64,000 bases of DNA, from the NCBI GenBank assembly GCA_949752735.1, contig OX457037.1, positions 35,980,371 through 36,044,370 on the forward strand. Reading direction: 5' to 3'. This document shows positions 35,235-46,681 of this stretch, one piece after another (the stretch's first letter is position 1; each line of letters opens with the position of its first letter). This DNA comes from Lumbricus terrestris (lineage: Eukaryota; Annelida; Clitellata; Crassiclitellata; Lumbricidae). Both the position numbers and the translations under genes were made by a program. The notes below the pieces were generated by a model. That model was given only the letters and a program-made list of their open reading frames with translations, searched no databases and had not been told where the DNA came from.

Positions 35235-35485
35235 GTTGTTACCTAGATCATGTTCTTATCTGGATCATGTTCTTATCTGGATCATGTTCTTGTCTGGATC
35301 ATGTTCTTGTCTGGATCATGTTCTTATCTGGATCATGTTCTTATCTGGATCATGTTCTTGTCTGGATCATGTTCTTGTCTGGATCATGTTCTTGTCTGGA
35401 TCATGTTCTTATCTGGATCATGTTCTTATCTGGATCATGTTCTTGTCTGGATCATGTTCTTGTCTGGATCATGTTCTTATCTGTA
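35235..35485 (+). repeat. 17-bp minisatellite, array 1
   Basis: About 14 units of TCTGGATCATGTTCTTR. Because 17 is not a multiple of three and no frame contains a stop, the same SGSCSCLDHVL-like peptide repeat appears in all three plus frames. It is not a gene. Confidence 0.95.
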
Positions 35486-35489
35486 AACG

Positions 35490-35573
35490 TAAGGAATATC
35501 AGACAAAAAATAAAATCAAGGAAATAATAACAAACAGTAAATAAACAAATGAAGTTTAATAAAAACAAATGAA
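35490..35573 (+). repeat. Dispersed AT-rich repeat, copy 2
   Basis: GGAATATCAGACAAAAAATA through ACAGTAAATAAACAAATGAA. It is followed by a second 17-bp array and then another copy of itself, so the composite unit is duplicated. Confidence 0.8.
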
Positions 35574-35575
35574 TC

Positions 35576-35812
35576 TGGATCATGTTCTTATCTGGATCAT
35601 GTTCTTGTCTGGATCATGTTCTTGTCTGGCTCGTGTTCTTGTCTGGATCATGTTCTTGTCTGGATCATGTTCTTGTCTGGATCATGTTCTTATCTGGCTC
35701 ATGTTGTCTGGATCATGTTCTTGTCTGGCTCGTGTTCTTATCTGGATCATGTTCTTGTCTGGATCATGTTCTTGTCTGGATCATGTTCTTATCTGGATCA
35801 TGTTCTTAACTG
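35576..35812 (+). repeat. 17-bp minisatellite, array 2
   Basis: About 13 units of the array-1 repeat, with variants TCTGGCTCGTGTTCTT and one shortened unit near 35703. Confidence 0.95.
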
Positions 35813-35815
35813 TAG

Positions 35816-35950
35816 ACATAAGGAATATTAGACAAAAAATAAAATCAAGGAAATAATAACAGACAGTAAATAAACAAATGAAGTTTAATAAAAACAAATG
35901 AAGTTACATAAAACAACATGAAAAAATAAAAATAAAAGAACTTTTTACAA
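35816..35950 (+). repeat. Dispersed AT-rich repeat, copy 3
   Basis: Like copy 2 but extended to a CTTTTTACAATTCTGG end, comparable to the TTTTTTACAACTATGG end of the copy at 6550-6735. Confidence 0.75.
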
Positions 35951-36926
35951 TTCTGGGAAAAGGTGTTTTGCTGAGTTGAGCTGAAAGAAGGGGAGAGTGT
36001 TCTAAAAGTATGCAGCTTTGACTTTTTGAAAAATTCTAAATGGGAGATTGATGAAGGAGCAAACACGGATATAAAAGTTTGTTGACTTTTTATGGACAAG
36101 ACTGGCTGAGAAGAGCAATTGAGAGTGCTGTAAAAGTATTTTAAAATAGAATGGAGTTATGCATTCCAAAAATTTCCATCTATTTGGGAAATTTATATGG
36201 CGCCTCTTCAAGAAACCTACCCGGAGGTGCTCGCAGCTCAGCCACAGCCAAAAAGAAAGGGCTTGAGCAAATTGAAGAAGGCATGTAAGTAATGTATTCT
36301 GGGGCAGTTGGTCATGAGGTGATGGCTAGGGCGATTAAGGATGCACGATGTGTGATGGTGTGAAAATTGACAATGATACAGAGAAAGGCGGTTTATTGGT
36401 GTCGTGTTAGTGTGATGAAAAAATGTAGCAGCAGAAGTTTATGAGAAACTGTGAAAGCAGATGTCTTTATTGATGCACATAAAAGAGCCAGTCGAAAATC
36501 ACCAAGTGAGTGCTGCACTCTTCTATAGCTTATATTGCTTAACAAACACAGTCAAGAAATTTCCAAAAAGGATCGACTTATGAGCTGTTAAAAGTCTGTT
36601 TTCTGTTTCTTATGGACCTAGTTTTTAATATAAAGAAAGAAGGAACTCTAGAGCTGTGTACAGATTTAACAAGGTTAGGTGATTGAATGAATGAGTACCC
36701 GCAATACTGAAGATGAAAGGGGGCAGCCAAAATTTTTAATTAGGTATTAGTATGAATAGGGCAATTTTATATTAAATTACGATATTTCCTCGAGAAAAGC
36801 GCTAAACTACAACTAATATCAGGAATGTTTTAATTTAATTTTTAGACTAAACTACACTTGTTTAAAAGCTTAATATTCTAATTTGCAGGTTTTGAAATAA
36901 AAGCAATTCCGCCTAACTTCTAGTTG
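35951..36926. other. Non-coding interval
   Basis: No gene or defined element was found. Confidence 0.4.
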
Positions 36927-37170
36927 GGGGGGCCCGGTAGAGTAGTGGTTAACACGCTGGCCAAGAGTGCGAGAGGTAGTGAGTTCGAGCCCCCGTTGGG
37001 CGGATTTGCTTTGTAGGCTGCCATTGGCGCCGTGTAATTTCAAAGCTGTCTGTTCAGTAACTGTTGGTAGTTAAGTTTAATTAAGATTACTGTATAACTT
37101 GTAAATGTAAAGCGCAGTGCGTCTTGCAGGCGTTTAATTAAAGAAAAAATATTATTATATTATTATTATA
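36927..37170 (+). mobile_element. tRNA-derived SINE2, copy 1
   Basis: The tRNA-like head GGGCCCGGTAGAGTAGTGG leads to TTAACACGCTGGCC (A-box region) and GAGTTCGAGCCCC (B-box region). The 3' part reads AGCGCAGTGCGTCTTGCAGG, then TTTAATTAAAG and an (ATT)n tail. It is unrelated to SINE1 beyond the promoter. A second copy, inverted, lies at 62118-62371. Confidence 0.88.
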
Positions 37171-39136
37171 TGTCTATTCCTCTGTGTGTAAATAGGTATG
37201 TATCAAGCCATTTAGTACACAGTAGTTTCCATCTAATGTGTAACTTCATGGCTGCTTATGTTTCATCCAATTTTTGAAAGTCTAGTGATGATATGCCTAG
37301 CTGCAGGTTTTGTCCGTCTGTTGATCTGCTTGATCCTGTATTGTATTGTTTTGTTTTGTATTGTATTGTATCTATAAATTTGTATAGTGTTGGATGTGTC
37401 CTACACTTCCACAATGCAACATATATAGAGACCTTGGATGCTTTTGCTGTAGGCCTAGTTGGTTCCGTATTCTGGATCCTGTGAAAGGAGCTTCTTTCTA
37501 TAGTTGTCTCTACTTGCTTGAGATTGAACACCTTTGTATGGGATCTTGTTTATTGTCTGGCTGGGAGCATCGGTGATGAATCTTCTGATGGGGCCATAGA
37601 CATAGACTCTGGGGACAGCCGGATAGGGGGCATTGCCCCAGAATTAAGAAGAGAGTCTTTTGAAATGTTAATTACCTCTTCAGAAATAAAGGCAAAGAGC
37701 AAGATCAATCCACACATTCAAAGAACCTTGGGCAAAGAGTTGAAATACTATCAGGAATTCCATAATGAAAACAAATACTTTGATGATTCTTCAATATCTT
37801 CAAGACTTCAATACAAAACAAATTTGCAAGTAAACAAAATGCACTAATTTCATACGTGCTGCACTAAAATCACATACCAGTATGATGTTATCAGTTTTCT
37901 TATTAGGATTGTCCAGACACCCATAACCCCATTATTTTTTAGATAAGTTTATGCCGAACTGAAGAGGCCCTGCATTAATGTGTGCTGCCAAATTACAACA
38001 TTACTAAAATGTTTGAGTTAAGTGATAGAGAGTAAGGCAATAAAATTGAATGCAAGTATACACTCATTTGCTGAACTTTAGGAAGGTGTAATTAGTAAAA
38101 GTAGGCTGATCACTGCACTGCTCTATATTGTTGTGTTTCTCTAGAAATCAGGATTAATTAACGAACATGAAGTTCTGCATTAAAAATCAGTGCTCTGCGC
38201 TGGGCTGTTGAATGTCACTTTGAGAGTTTATAGTTTACATTTGCTGTAGCAAGTTGATTTCCTCATTTTTCTGGATTTATCATCAATACTTGGCCTATCT
38301 TCTTCTTATGCTATTTAGGAAGATGGAACTTGTTGGATTATTTAATTAAATAGCATTTTGGAGTGCTCCTTTGAACTATTGCTGCTGACATTGAAATGTG
38401 GATTCAGCAAGCGAATGTCAATGCGGCAAACATAGACAACTTGTTGGATTATTTCATTCATACATTTTTCACTGAATTATATAGCTCCATTTAAAAGTTA
38501 TCTGCTCACATTTGCATAGCCTGCGTTGATTCTAAGTGGAGTTTGAGATAACAGGGACATTAGTTACACTTCCATCCAACGAAGTGATTTATGAATTAGC
38601 TGTTTTTTTGAGTCAATATGCAACTCGCTCCAAATCGATTCGTCTAGTCCATCACATTTTGTGCCATGAATAGAGGTTTTTCAGAATGGCTTTTCCATTG
38701 CACCCCATTCTGCCTGTTTTAATAAAGCTTTTGGTGTGGCGCAGTCCATTTTTGCACGCTCGGCCAAAGCTGTTTTTTGCTATGTCGTGCTCATGTTCCA
38801 TGTACAGCTGGCACCATAGGCAGAAGTTGGCACCATATGCAGCAGTTGGCACTGTAAACTGCAGTTGGCACCGTAAACAGCAGTGCACTGCATTTGCTGA
38901 ACCTCCTCCATACACATTCCTTACAATGGTATGTTAATAATTGATGCTGGTGTCAACTTCTAGGTCCATATCTTGAGCATCTTTCACAGAGCAGCCATAT
39001 ACATGTATACTGTGTAGTGTGTACACCAGCCTGTCTTCAGCGCTTGCTTACTTCAGCTCGAACTTGGATTTTGCAAAATATTTGCATGTTGTATATAGTT
39101 GTGAATGTATATAATATGTATGTGTTTGTTTGTATG
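37171..39136. other. Non-coding interval with one weak ORF and a minisatellite
   Basis: A plus frame at 37518-37847 encodes an acidic then basic 109-residue product without a known domain; GSIGDESSDGAIDIDSGD is its most protein-like part. I cannot support it as a gene. A ~21-bp repeat of GCAGTTGGCACC-type units lies at about 38807-38886. Confidence 0.35.
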
Positions 39137-39341
39137 TGTACTTGTTATAGCGCCCCTTCAAGCTCTCGCTACTCAGAGGCGCTCCCGAATGCAGAGCGGA
39201 CACTGCATCGGAGTTTCACGCCGAAGCGCTGAGCAATTGTGAGTGAAGAACTTGCCCAAGGTTCTTACGTGGCGAGGTGGATTCGAACCTCGAACCTTCC
39301 GGCTTCAAGGCAACGACGCCACCACTACACCACCGCACCCC
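39137..39341 (-). mobile_element. tRNA-derived SINE1, inverted copy
   Basis: The reverse complement begins GGGGTGCGGTGGTGTAGTGG (A box TGGTGTAGTGG), has the exact B box GGTTCGAATCC, the body word CACTCGCAATTG, and ends GGGGCGCTATAACAAG. It is one of the best preserved copies in the window. Confidence 0.9.
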
Positions 39342-39500
39342 ACATGTGTGTATGTATATATATATATGTATGTGTGAAAACTGTGCATGAGTTTATAATA
39401 TTATGTGCAAATTGTGCATGTATTTGTGTATGTATATATGTGCATGTATATATGTGTGTGTATGCAGGGGCGGATCCAGGCATATATATGTGTGTGTATG

Positions 39501-39822
39501 CAGGGGTGGATCCAGGGAAGGGCCAATCCGGCCATGCCGCCCCCCATTTAAAAAGTGCATGGGACATGGCCGCCATTTGGTTTCAACAAGCCATTAACTC
39601 AATGCAGCGGGAGAGAAAAGCAGGATAGTAGAGAGGCCATTACCCCGACCAGGATGACTGATGACTAAAAAAGGTCATCAACTAATTTGGCGGCTAAAAC
39701 TGTATTTTTTTCTTGGAAATTGGACGAACGACTAAAAAAAGGTCGTCAGATTTTTCGGTGACCAAGGCGAAGCAAGACCGAAAATGTTTGCCCCCCTTCG
39801 AAAATTTCTGTTTCCACCCTTG
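39501..39822 (+). mobile_element. hAT-type MITE, family A, copy 2
   Basis: A 322-bp element beginning CAGGGGTGGATCCAGGG. The reverse complement of its end reads CAAGGGTGGAAAC. The perfect 8-bp duplication TGTGTATG (39493-39500, 39823-39830) lies within TG-rich sequence. A partial extra copy of its tip plus flank (GTATGCAGGGGCGGATCCAGG) is at 39461-39481. It contains two hairpin words, GATGACTAAAAAAGGTCATC and GACGACTAAAAAAAGGTCGTC-like. Same family as 807-1051. Confidence 0.85.
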
Positions 39823-39978
39823 TGTGTATGGGTGTGTAGTGTAGGGCCTAACACATAAGATGGTACTGAGAGAGACAGAGAGAGACAGAGACAAATATTG
39901 AAGCATCCGAGCTTTGTTCCCATTCGCTGCGATCGAACACCCGTAGGCTACTTGTCGGGCGATTCGCGACACTATATT

Positions 39979-40345
39979 ATGTATGTATGTATGTATGTAT
40001 GTATGTATGTATGTATGTATGTATGTATGTATGTATGTATGTATGTATGTATGTATGTATGTATGTATGTATGTATGTATGTATGTATGTATGTATGTAT
40101 GTATGAATGTATGTATGTATGTATGTATGTATGTATGTATGTATGTATGTATGTATGTATGTATGTATGTATGTATGTATGTATGTATGTATGTATGAAT
40201 GAACGTACGTACGTACGTACGTACGTACGTACGTATGTGTGTATGCATGTTTGTATGTATATATGTATGCATGTGTATGTGTGTTTTTATGCATGTATGT
40301 ATGTGTGTATGTATGCATGTGTGTATGTGTGTATGAATGAGAGAT
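39979..40345. repeat. (TATG)n and (ACGT)n microsatellites
   Basis: About 220 bp of nearly pure TATG, an (ACGT)n run at 40203-40236, then degenerate TATG/TGTA. All frames over it are repeat products. Confidence 0.97.
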
Positions 40346-40880
40346 TTTTAGGTCTATGGATGATCAACAAAACAGTTGCTGTAGCCTTAGCTGTGCGGTT
40401 ATAGCCTACGGTATCTGTCTGCCTAATATCAATAAAAAAATGCATGCCAAAAATATAGACAAGCGCCGTACGATAAGCGCAATTTCTCTTTCAGTGATGT
40501 TGATTGTATGGGTTTAGTTCATATCTCACATCGACATCAGTTGTCAGACAACAACACAGGTTGAGAGCCAGTACTGTAGAGACGGTGCTACAACAGGGCA
40601 ATTGCCCGGGTGGTAAAAACCCTTGTCCTGGTAGTTGCCCTGCCAGAATTTTCTCCGCCGAGAATTTGTTTGCGGCAGAAATCGCCTAATGCGCTGGTTT
40701 CCTGTTTGGCTGCCCTGCTTACAATCTCAGAATAGTTTTAGGAGGCAATATATTTTTTTGGTCAAATTGCTCCACCTACTGCAGTACCATCTAAAGATAT
40801 CTCGGAGCACTTGATCATTACTGTCCGATAGGATAGTCGAAGAAGTTGCAATTAACTGAGCTGGAAATATTAAACATATA

Positions 40881-41107
40881 CAGGGTGGGCCAAAAAAGAC
40901 CCCCTAGGTTTTTTGCCAATATCTTGACCAAAAGTAAGAATTAGTAAGTAAGTATAACTTTTGTTCTGTTTGAAATATTTTGTTGAAATCTGGCCATGAT
41001 GTGTAAATATGAATTGTCTATACGCCTGTAAAATTTCATTTGGAAATTCTTACTTTTGGTCAAGATATTGGCAAAAAAACCTGGGGGTCTTTTTTTGGCC
41101 CACCCTG
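40881..41107. mobile_element. Mariner-type MITE with long TIRs
   Basis: A 227-bp element with inverted repeats of about 60 bp starting CAGGGTGGGCCAAAAAA. It is flanked by TA on both sides (40879-40880, 41108-41109), the target of Tc1/mariner elements. The inner TIR reads GCCAATATCTTGACCAAAAG on both strands. It has no transposase and can fold into a long hairpin. Confidence 0.92.
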
Positions 41108-42559
41108 TAGAAAAACTTTTATTGCTATCGCACAGGTTTAGCGGAATTACTTGTTGCCTTTGTGTTGGATGCTTCGGCCCTACTATGCTGCAGCTCTGTT
41201 TATTTGATCTACCACCTTTCATAGAACTCCCTATGTGCAGTGCTTATTCAGCATGCCAATGAGTAAGAAATCAAGCAGCATATCATAAAGTGTGCAAAGA
41301 CACTTAAAGAAGATACCAGCCTATTACCAGGAAAGGATTACCGTATCTGACATTTAATATGTGATGCAGGAAAAGGACATTTCTTTTGATGAGCACTTCA
41401 CTTTTCATACTATATGGAGCATTTATGTGCACGAGTAGATAGTAGACTATGTGGGTCCTTGTGGGACATCTACTTAAAAGCACATTTTTAAGGTCGAAAG
41501 TGTCGTGAATAAGCTGGTGCCCTGCGTTTGACTTACGAGTGGTGCCTTGGAAGTTTGGAGATTACGATTACAAAGTGCGTATCTGATGCAAGTGCATAAC
41601 ACGTTTGTTTCTAATAACGGAGTGAAAACATTGTGTTGTGTTTATTGACTTTTTGGCTGTGGCCATATCAGTGGATCGGTATATCTGGACTGATAAGCGG
41701 AGTCCTTTCAAAAATTCCAGTCACCATCGGTGTCCTGGGATCGCAGAGGGATCAGGAATTTATTGATGAAGATAACCGTGTGTGTCTCGCGTTCATGACT
41801 TCTACAAATGCCGTGAGTTGTGAGTTGTCACTGTCAGTCCAAGACTCGATTTAACATGTCTTTCATAAACGGGTGCGTTGGGCACTGAAGTGTTGTTTTG
41901 GCTGCGGCACGTAACGGGGCATTTTATGTGTTTTGTAACGTTGCAGATATCATGTTCTTCGGACCACTTTATGCTTTGCTATTAACTTCAAACAAGTGGA
42001 AGCAAGAAATATGGACGCAATAGATTGCAGAAGTTGTAGTTTTTCTTGGAAAGTCTGCAGTATATTGTTTGTAGTGACGTATGCTGCAGTTTTGTGTTCA
42101 CAAAAGCATGTTCAGTTTCCTGAATTGCAATCTTCAGTCTATCAATCGATCAATCAATCAAGTTTATTGTACACCATTTCAATTCATGTTTCATTTGAAA
42201 ACAAACTATCCAATTCAAGTGAAAATTGGTAATGTATACTCCAAGGAACCTAAGGTTCCGCAAACAGGGTAGCCCTGGTGCAAGCATATTTCTGTCAACC
42301 TAATCAACACAGTGTCTTATTTAGCTAGTTTTTTAATATCTTCATTTCTCGAACATCGTTATAACATTAGCATAATTTTGGTTTGCATAATTGTAGAAAA
42401 TATACTCTGGTAGAATTTGGCAGCACACATTGTTCATAAACTATAATTCAACAGGCAGTAGCATATATTATAACACATTTATGTGCAAATCTAAACATAA
42501 TTATTATACAGAATTTGAGCTCTGCAACTATTAGTTCAGAATAGACATGACTTTAATCC
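41108..42559. other. Mostly non-coding; contains a candidate exon
   Basis: Apart from the candidate exon at 41672-41812 no gene is visible. A (CAAT)n word near 42147-42160 followed by AGTTTATTG looks like an inverted LINE tail. Confidence 0.4.
41672..41812 (+). CDS. Candidate internal exon, unrecognised gene
   Basis: A 141-bp open segment bounded by CATATCAG and GTGAGTT, good splice-site matches, with phase 0 at both ends (47 codons). The product includes KIPVTIGVLG, SQRDQEFIDEDNRVC and LAFMTSTNA. There is no in-frame ATG near the front, so it is not obviously a first exon. It joins in frame with the candidate exon at 55614-55766. The protein family is not recognised. Alternative: chance ORF in a 5' region. 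Confidence 0.35.
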
Positions 42560-42778
42560 TGTTTTAAACATGTTTTTGAACTGATACATGGTGATGATGC
42601 AAGTGAGTTCGTTCGGCAGTGCATCTCAGAGCACTGCTACATGGTATCGCAGTCCGTCTGTTCTGTTGGTAGTCAAGATTTGTGTTCTTGTGAATTGTTT
42701 CAATTGCATAACTGTACACTGTAACCGGTTGCGGTCTGTCAACGGGACTGTTCAATAAAGAAAATTTGTTATTATTAT
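42560..42778 (+). mobile_element. Repeat family 3, copy 2
   Basis: Ends TACACTGTAACCGGTTGCGG, TCTGTCAACGGGA, TTCAATAAAGAA and an AT tail. The upstream part shares GTCTGTTCTGTTRGTAGT with 50310-50516. There is an AATAAA signal near the end. A SINE or truncated LINE; no RNA polymerase III boxes are clear. Confidence 0.7.
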
Positions 42779-44851
42779 ATCGGATACTTTGTTTCCTGAT
42801 ATTGGTGAGCACGCTGTGTTTATGATATTTCTTGGAGGAGTGTGTTTGATGACCGTGCAATTTGGTATTTATGTAGAGCCAGCAGTCGACACTTTCGGGT
42901 ACTAAACGCATGTGGAACTTGTACATGAATAGTCCTGCCCTGCGTTTTATTTATGCTTTCAATGGATTGTATTCCCAAATTCACATATAAGTTTTTAGAG
43001 TGCACTGTCGGGGGGGAGAGTTGGGGAGTTCGCACTGCATATAACTCGCAGAGCACGTTTCTGCAGTAAAGTTAGACAAGTCAAGCGGTTTCGATGAGTG
43101 GATGGATGCTCATAAAACATTGCAGTATGATAGTATGGATGTAAAACACAATGCTATAATAGGTTCGGATGTATCAGCGTGTGATATAAATATACGAGTG
43201 ATTGTCGAGGTAGGAAGTTTCGTATACGAGAGACTATGCCAATGCTTTTAAGCGTCTTTTTTAGATCTTTCAGTTATATGTACTTTCCAAGACAATTGCT
43301 TGTATATATGTGCCCCAGGTTTTTGGATGAGGCCGCTCTAGTTATACTCTATTTGTCCATGTTGATAGTAAATTGATGGTCATATTTAAGGGCTTTCTGT
43401 CCCTTTTAACAGAACAAGACCCCCAGACGTTAGTTATAAAGTTTCATGAGCAGATCATGGAGTAGCAGTGTTTTATTTCACGTTGTTATCTCCCATCATC
43501 TGTTGGGAGGCTTACTCTATGATCGTATAAAAGCGCAGCACACTATGATAAAATAATTAATATAGCAGTTCTCTATGACCAAAACAGTAGTACACTATTA
43601 GCAAATAAAAAAAATTCAATTCAATTTGTTTTTTGATCCCAAAAAGACACAGTTATGCATTCACAATAAATAAATGCATGCAGTGATTAATTGCAGTTGA
43701 CAATAATGATAGCCTACTGTACAATCATTACTGTACAATCATTACTGTACAATCATTACTGTGCAATCATTATTGTACAGTCATTACTGTACAATCATTA
43801 CGTTGCATGGTAGGGAGTAATAGGCTACCTGAAAGGAGTGATCCTGCTAGAAGGGGCCTAGTTACCAAAAACATATTTATTACTATGGCATAAAATGAAA
43901 ACAGTGATACCCTAGAATACAAAATGAAATTGATCTAGTTGCATTTGTGTGTACAAAGTTGCCCAGTTTTAAACATAGTTCGTCATGATTAGATTAAAAT
44001 AGGACAGGATACGACAAGGCTTGGTTGAGCAACATTGAATTGCATTGCCCATTTTTAATATACTTGCTCAACGTACTTGAATGGCGATGAATGGATGTTT
44101 TTAGAGAAACTCATATTATACTAACTCACTTGCTGTCCCATCCTATCCTGTCCAAGTATCAAGATTACATCCTGTTGTGGTCCATCGTAATCTTTTCCCC
44201 ACATCTCATAAAATTGTGTTTGTGACAAATGACCTCCAGTTGTGTGATCCTGTCATAGCTACCATATCTCGTCTTCAAATCAGTGTGTCATGTCAGTCCC
44301 TGTCCAAACCTACCGCTGCTTCAAGCCAATGTGTGTTGTTGTTCATTAATTATCATTCTTTATCTCTAGCATGCATTTTTAAAACTTCCCGTTCTTATCT
44401 AATTTTCTCTTTGTCGATTATTTGGACCGGGCGTAGAAATGTGGGTCGGTCGTATTATTCCGGAAACCGACTTCATTGTATGGGTCTCATCGGGTTTCAT
44501 TCTCAGCTGAAATCCCATCTGATTTCCGTCAGCTAATAGCATGGAAAAAAAGAGCTGAATGAAGACAAAAGGCCGTTGCTGCAGCTGCAGCTGGTTGCAC
44601 AGCATCCTTATATCCTCATCCTGTTGTAAAAGCTGCTAGTGTGTGTTTAGCTGCTAAAACGGCTCAGAATAATTATATTGCAGAGCATCAGAGCTTATCA
44701 CTATATAGACTGGTTAACTGTTCTTTAAAGCCGCTTTTATAAGTTCCACAGATTTTGTAGAAATAATTGCAGTGCTCTTATTTAAAAATTTTGCGATTGG
44801 AAGAAGAAGACGAAGTTGACATTGGACACCTACGAGCATATGGCTCATGGT
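42779..44851. other. Non-coding interval with a 14-bp minisatellite
   Basis: No gene is supported. The plus frame at 44177-44536 has no known domain. Minisatellite at 43717-43801; the sequence just before 44852 resembles an RTE-type LINE 3' end. Confidence 0.4.
43717..43801 (+). repeat. 14-bp minisatellite
   Basis: Six units of CTGTACAATCATTA with minor changes (GTGCAATC, TTGTACAGTC). Each unit contains the small palindrome TGTACA. Confidence 0.93.
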
Positions 44852-44853
44852 GA

Positions 44854-44884
<31 letters not shown>
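44780..44884 (+). mobile_element. RTE-like LINE 3' tail
   Basis: GAAGAAGAAGACGAAG leads through CATATGGCTCATGGTGA to an (ATG)n tail at 44852-44884. TGATGATG tails are characteristic of RTE-type LINEs, and the fragment at 52805-53665 ends similarly. No RT is left here. Confidence 0.5.
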
Positions 44885-44885
<1 letters not shown>

Positions 44886-46673
44886 TTTAAAAATGGATAC
44901 TTTTAAAACTTTATGTGAATTTTAACTTATTTTCATAAAGATTTGCAATCATGTGATTAGTATCTTTGCTATGATGACTGTGCTACGGATGACGGTTGTG
45001 GTTATGATGATGATGGCAATGACATCGATCAACATTGAGGATGAGATGATATCAAATTGCATTTGTAATTGCATTTGTCAATTACGCAGTGCAGCAATTT
45101 GTGCTCTACACTGGAGGTTCTAAAACCTTATTTTTATTTTACCCCCAAGTAATAAAATCGAATGATGGCGTACCCCCAGGCCCCAGCAAAGTCAGATAAG
45201 AAACAAAATGCCATTGTGAAGTCCCCCTTGCAGTGACAACTGAAAGTCCATTTAATTATTGTTGACGTCGTTTATTAGAGTCCTATATAGGGAGCAAACT
45301 TTTTTTGTTAAAGTTCATTTGTCCCAGATCTCCAGATGTTTATGACAATTCATTCTAAATAGGTCGATATAGACTTCTGAGAGACACAAGAGGCATCATG
45401 CATATATTTCTTCACTATAAGAGATGATTGTTTCTTTATTTTCCAGCAAAAATCTAGTCTAGAAACAGGCTCAGATAATTACCCATCTGGTTTCTTACAG
45501 GACTCGATCATGTTTGTTTATCAGTTCATGGTTGAAACTGTATCCAAAGTTTATGCACTCCCAGTTTAGGTGCCATACTGCTTAGCAAAAAATTAATTGA
45601 CCTGTGTTACTGTATGTCCAGCAAAGGTTGCCCAGTCACTTTAGTCAGAGTCGTATGGTCTTGAGACAAAGTCTTGCTCTTGAGACCGAGTCTTAGTCTT
45701 GAGACTCAGTCTTGGCCCTCAGACCGAGTATTGGTCTTGAGACTCAGTCTTGGTCTTGAGACGTCTGGAAATAGGTTTTTTATGCTTCCAGCTTGGAAGT
45801 TATTGTCTTGGTGTCAGTCTTGGTCTCACGGTCATTTTTTGACTTTTTTGAAACTGTCCTGAAGTGAAGTCTTGCATATATGTGCACATTGTAATGGAAA
45901 AAACAAGTTTGAGATTCTCTCTCCCCTTTTTGAGAAAACATTCGCATACCTTCAACTTTAGTCGGTTCTTGGCAGCCTCTTGTAGAGTTTCACTTAGTCA
46001 ACTTTTTATGTGTCCTAATTGTGCATGTCTAGGCGATGCCACGCTTGAGAATTTCATTATTTATTAAATGTAACGGCATATAGTATGCTCCATGAGCAAT
46101 CGTGTAAGTCGATCAAGTTGGTCGTAACGCAGCCAAGACAAATTGTTAACAAATTGTTTTTTCGATCGACTGGCAAGTGAAGTCTTAAGATATCATTCAA
46201 AATTTATAAAACGCCGTTTCAAGATTTCCACTCGGAAGCTCTGCCTGCACTAATCTAAATGATGTTGAAGTCAACATAACCAAACAGACTGTAGTCGAAA
46301 ACAAAATACAGATTGAGTAACAGAAATTTTACGAGAGTCACCAGAGACAAGCTCCTGCAAAACATGGAGAACCCAGCCAACGGATTCTCATCAAAGCTGA
46401 TGGTTGGAATCCTGTGGTTCCAGTAGTATCACAGAAGAGGAAAAGAACCAAGGATATGTCTCATTGATCGTTGTTTCCTTAACTTGCAACTATTAGCTTA
46501 CGACCAAGCCTTTGGTCTCAAGGCCAAGACTTCAAATGTCAGGACCTAGACCACAGCTTCTAAAAACGAATTCAAGTGCACATGAGACCAAGACAAAGAG
46601 GCTAAACCACTAAGGACAAATAGGACTGCATAATTTAATCCTTTCTTAGCTTTTAGAATATGGGATGTAGTTT
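44885..46673. other. Non-coding interval with a TCTTGAGAC minisatellite
   Basis: No gene is supported. At about 45655-45765 degenerate ~17-18-bp units of GGTCTTGAGACTCAGTC are repeated six or seven times, and diverged GACCAAGAC words recur near 46500-46600. Confidence 0.45.
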
Positions 46674-46681
46674 CTGTAGGC

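Noticed and set aside
35219..35856. Repeat proteins of ~100 residues in three frames
   Set aside because: They arise from the 17-bp minisatellite; all three frames give the same peptide.
37518..37847. 109-residue acidic/basic frame as a host exon
   Set aside because: No convincing splice sites or recognised domain, so it is mentioned only as a weak ORF.
39694..40404. Large frames over the second TATG array
   Set aside because: Same artefact; the non-repeat ends show no domain.
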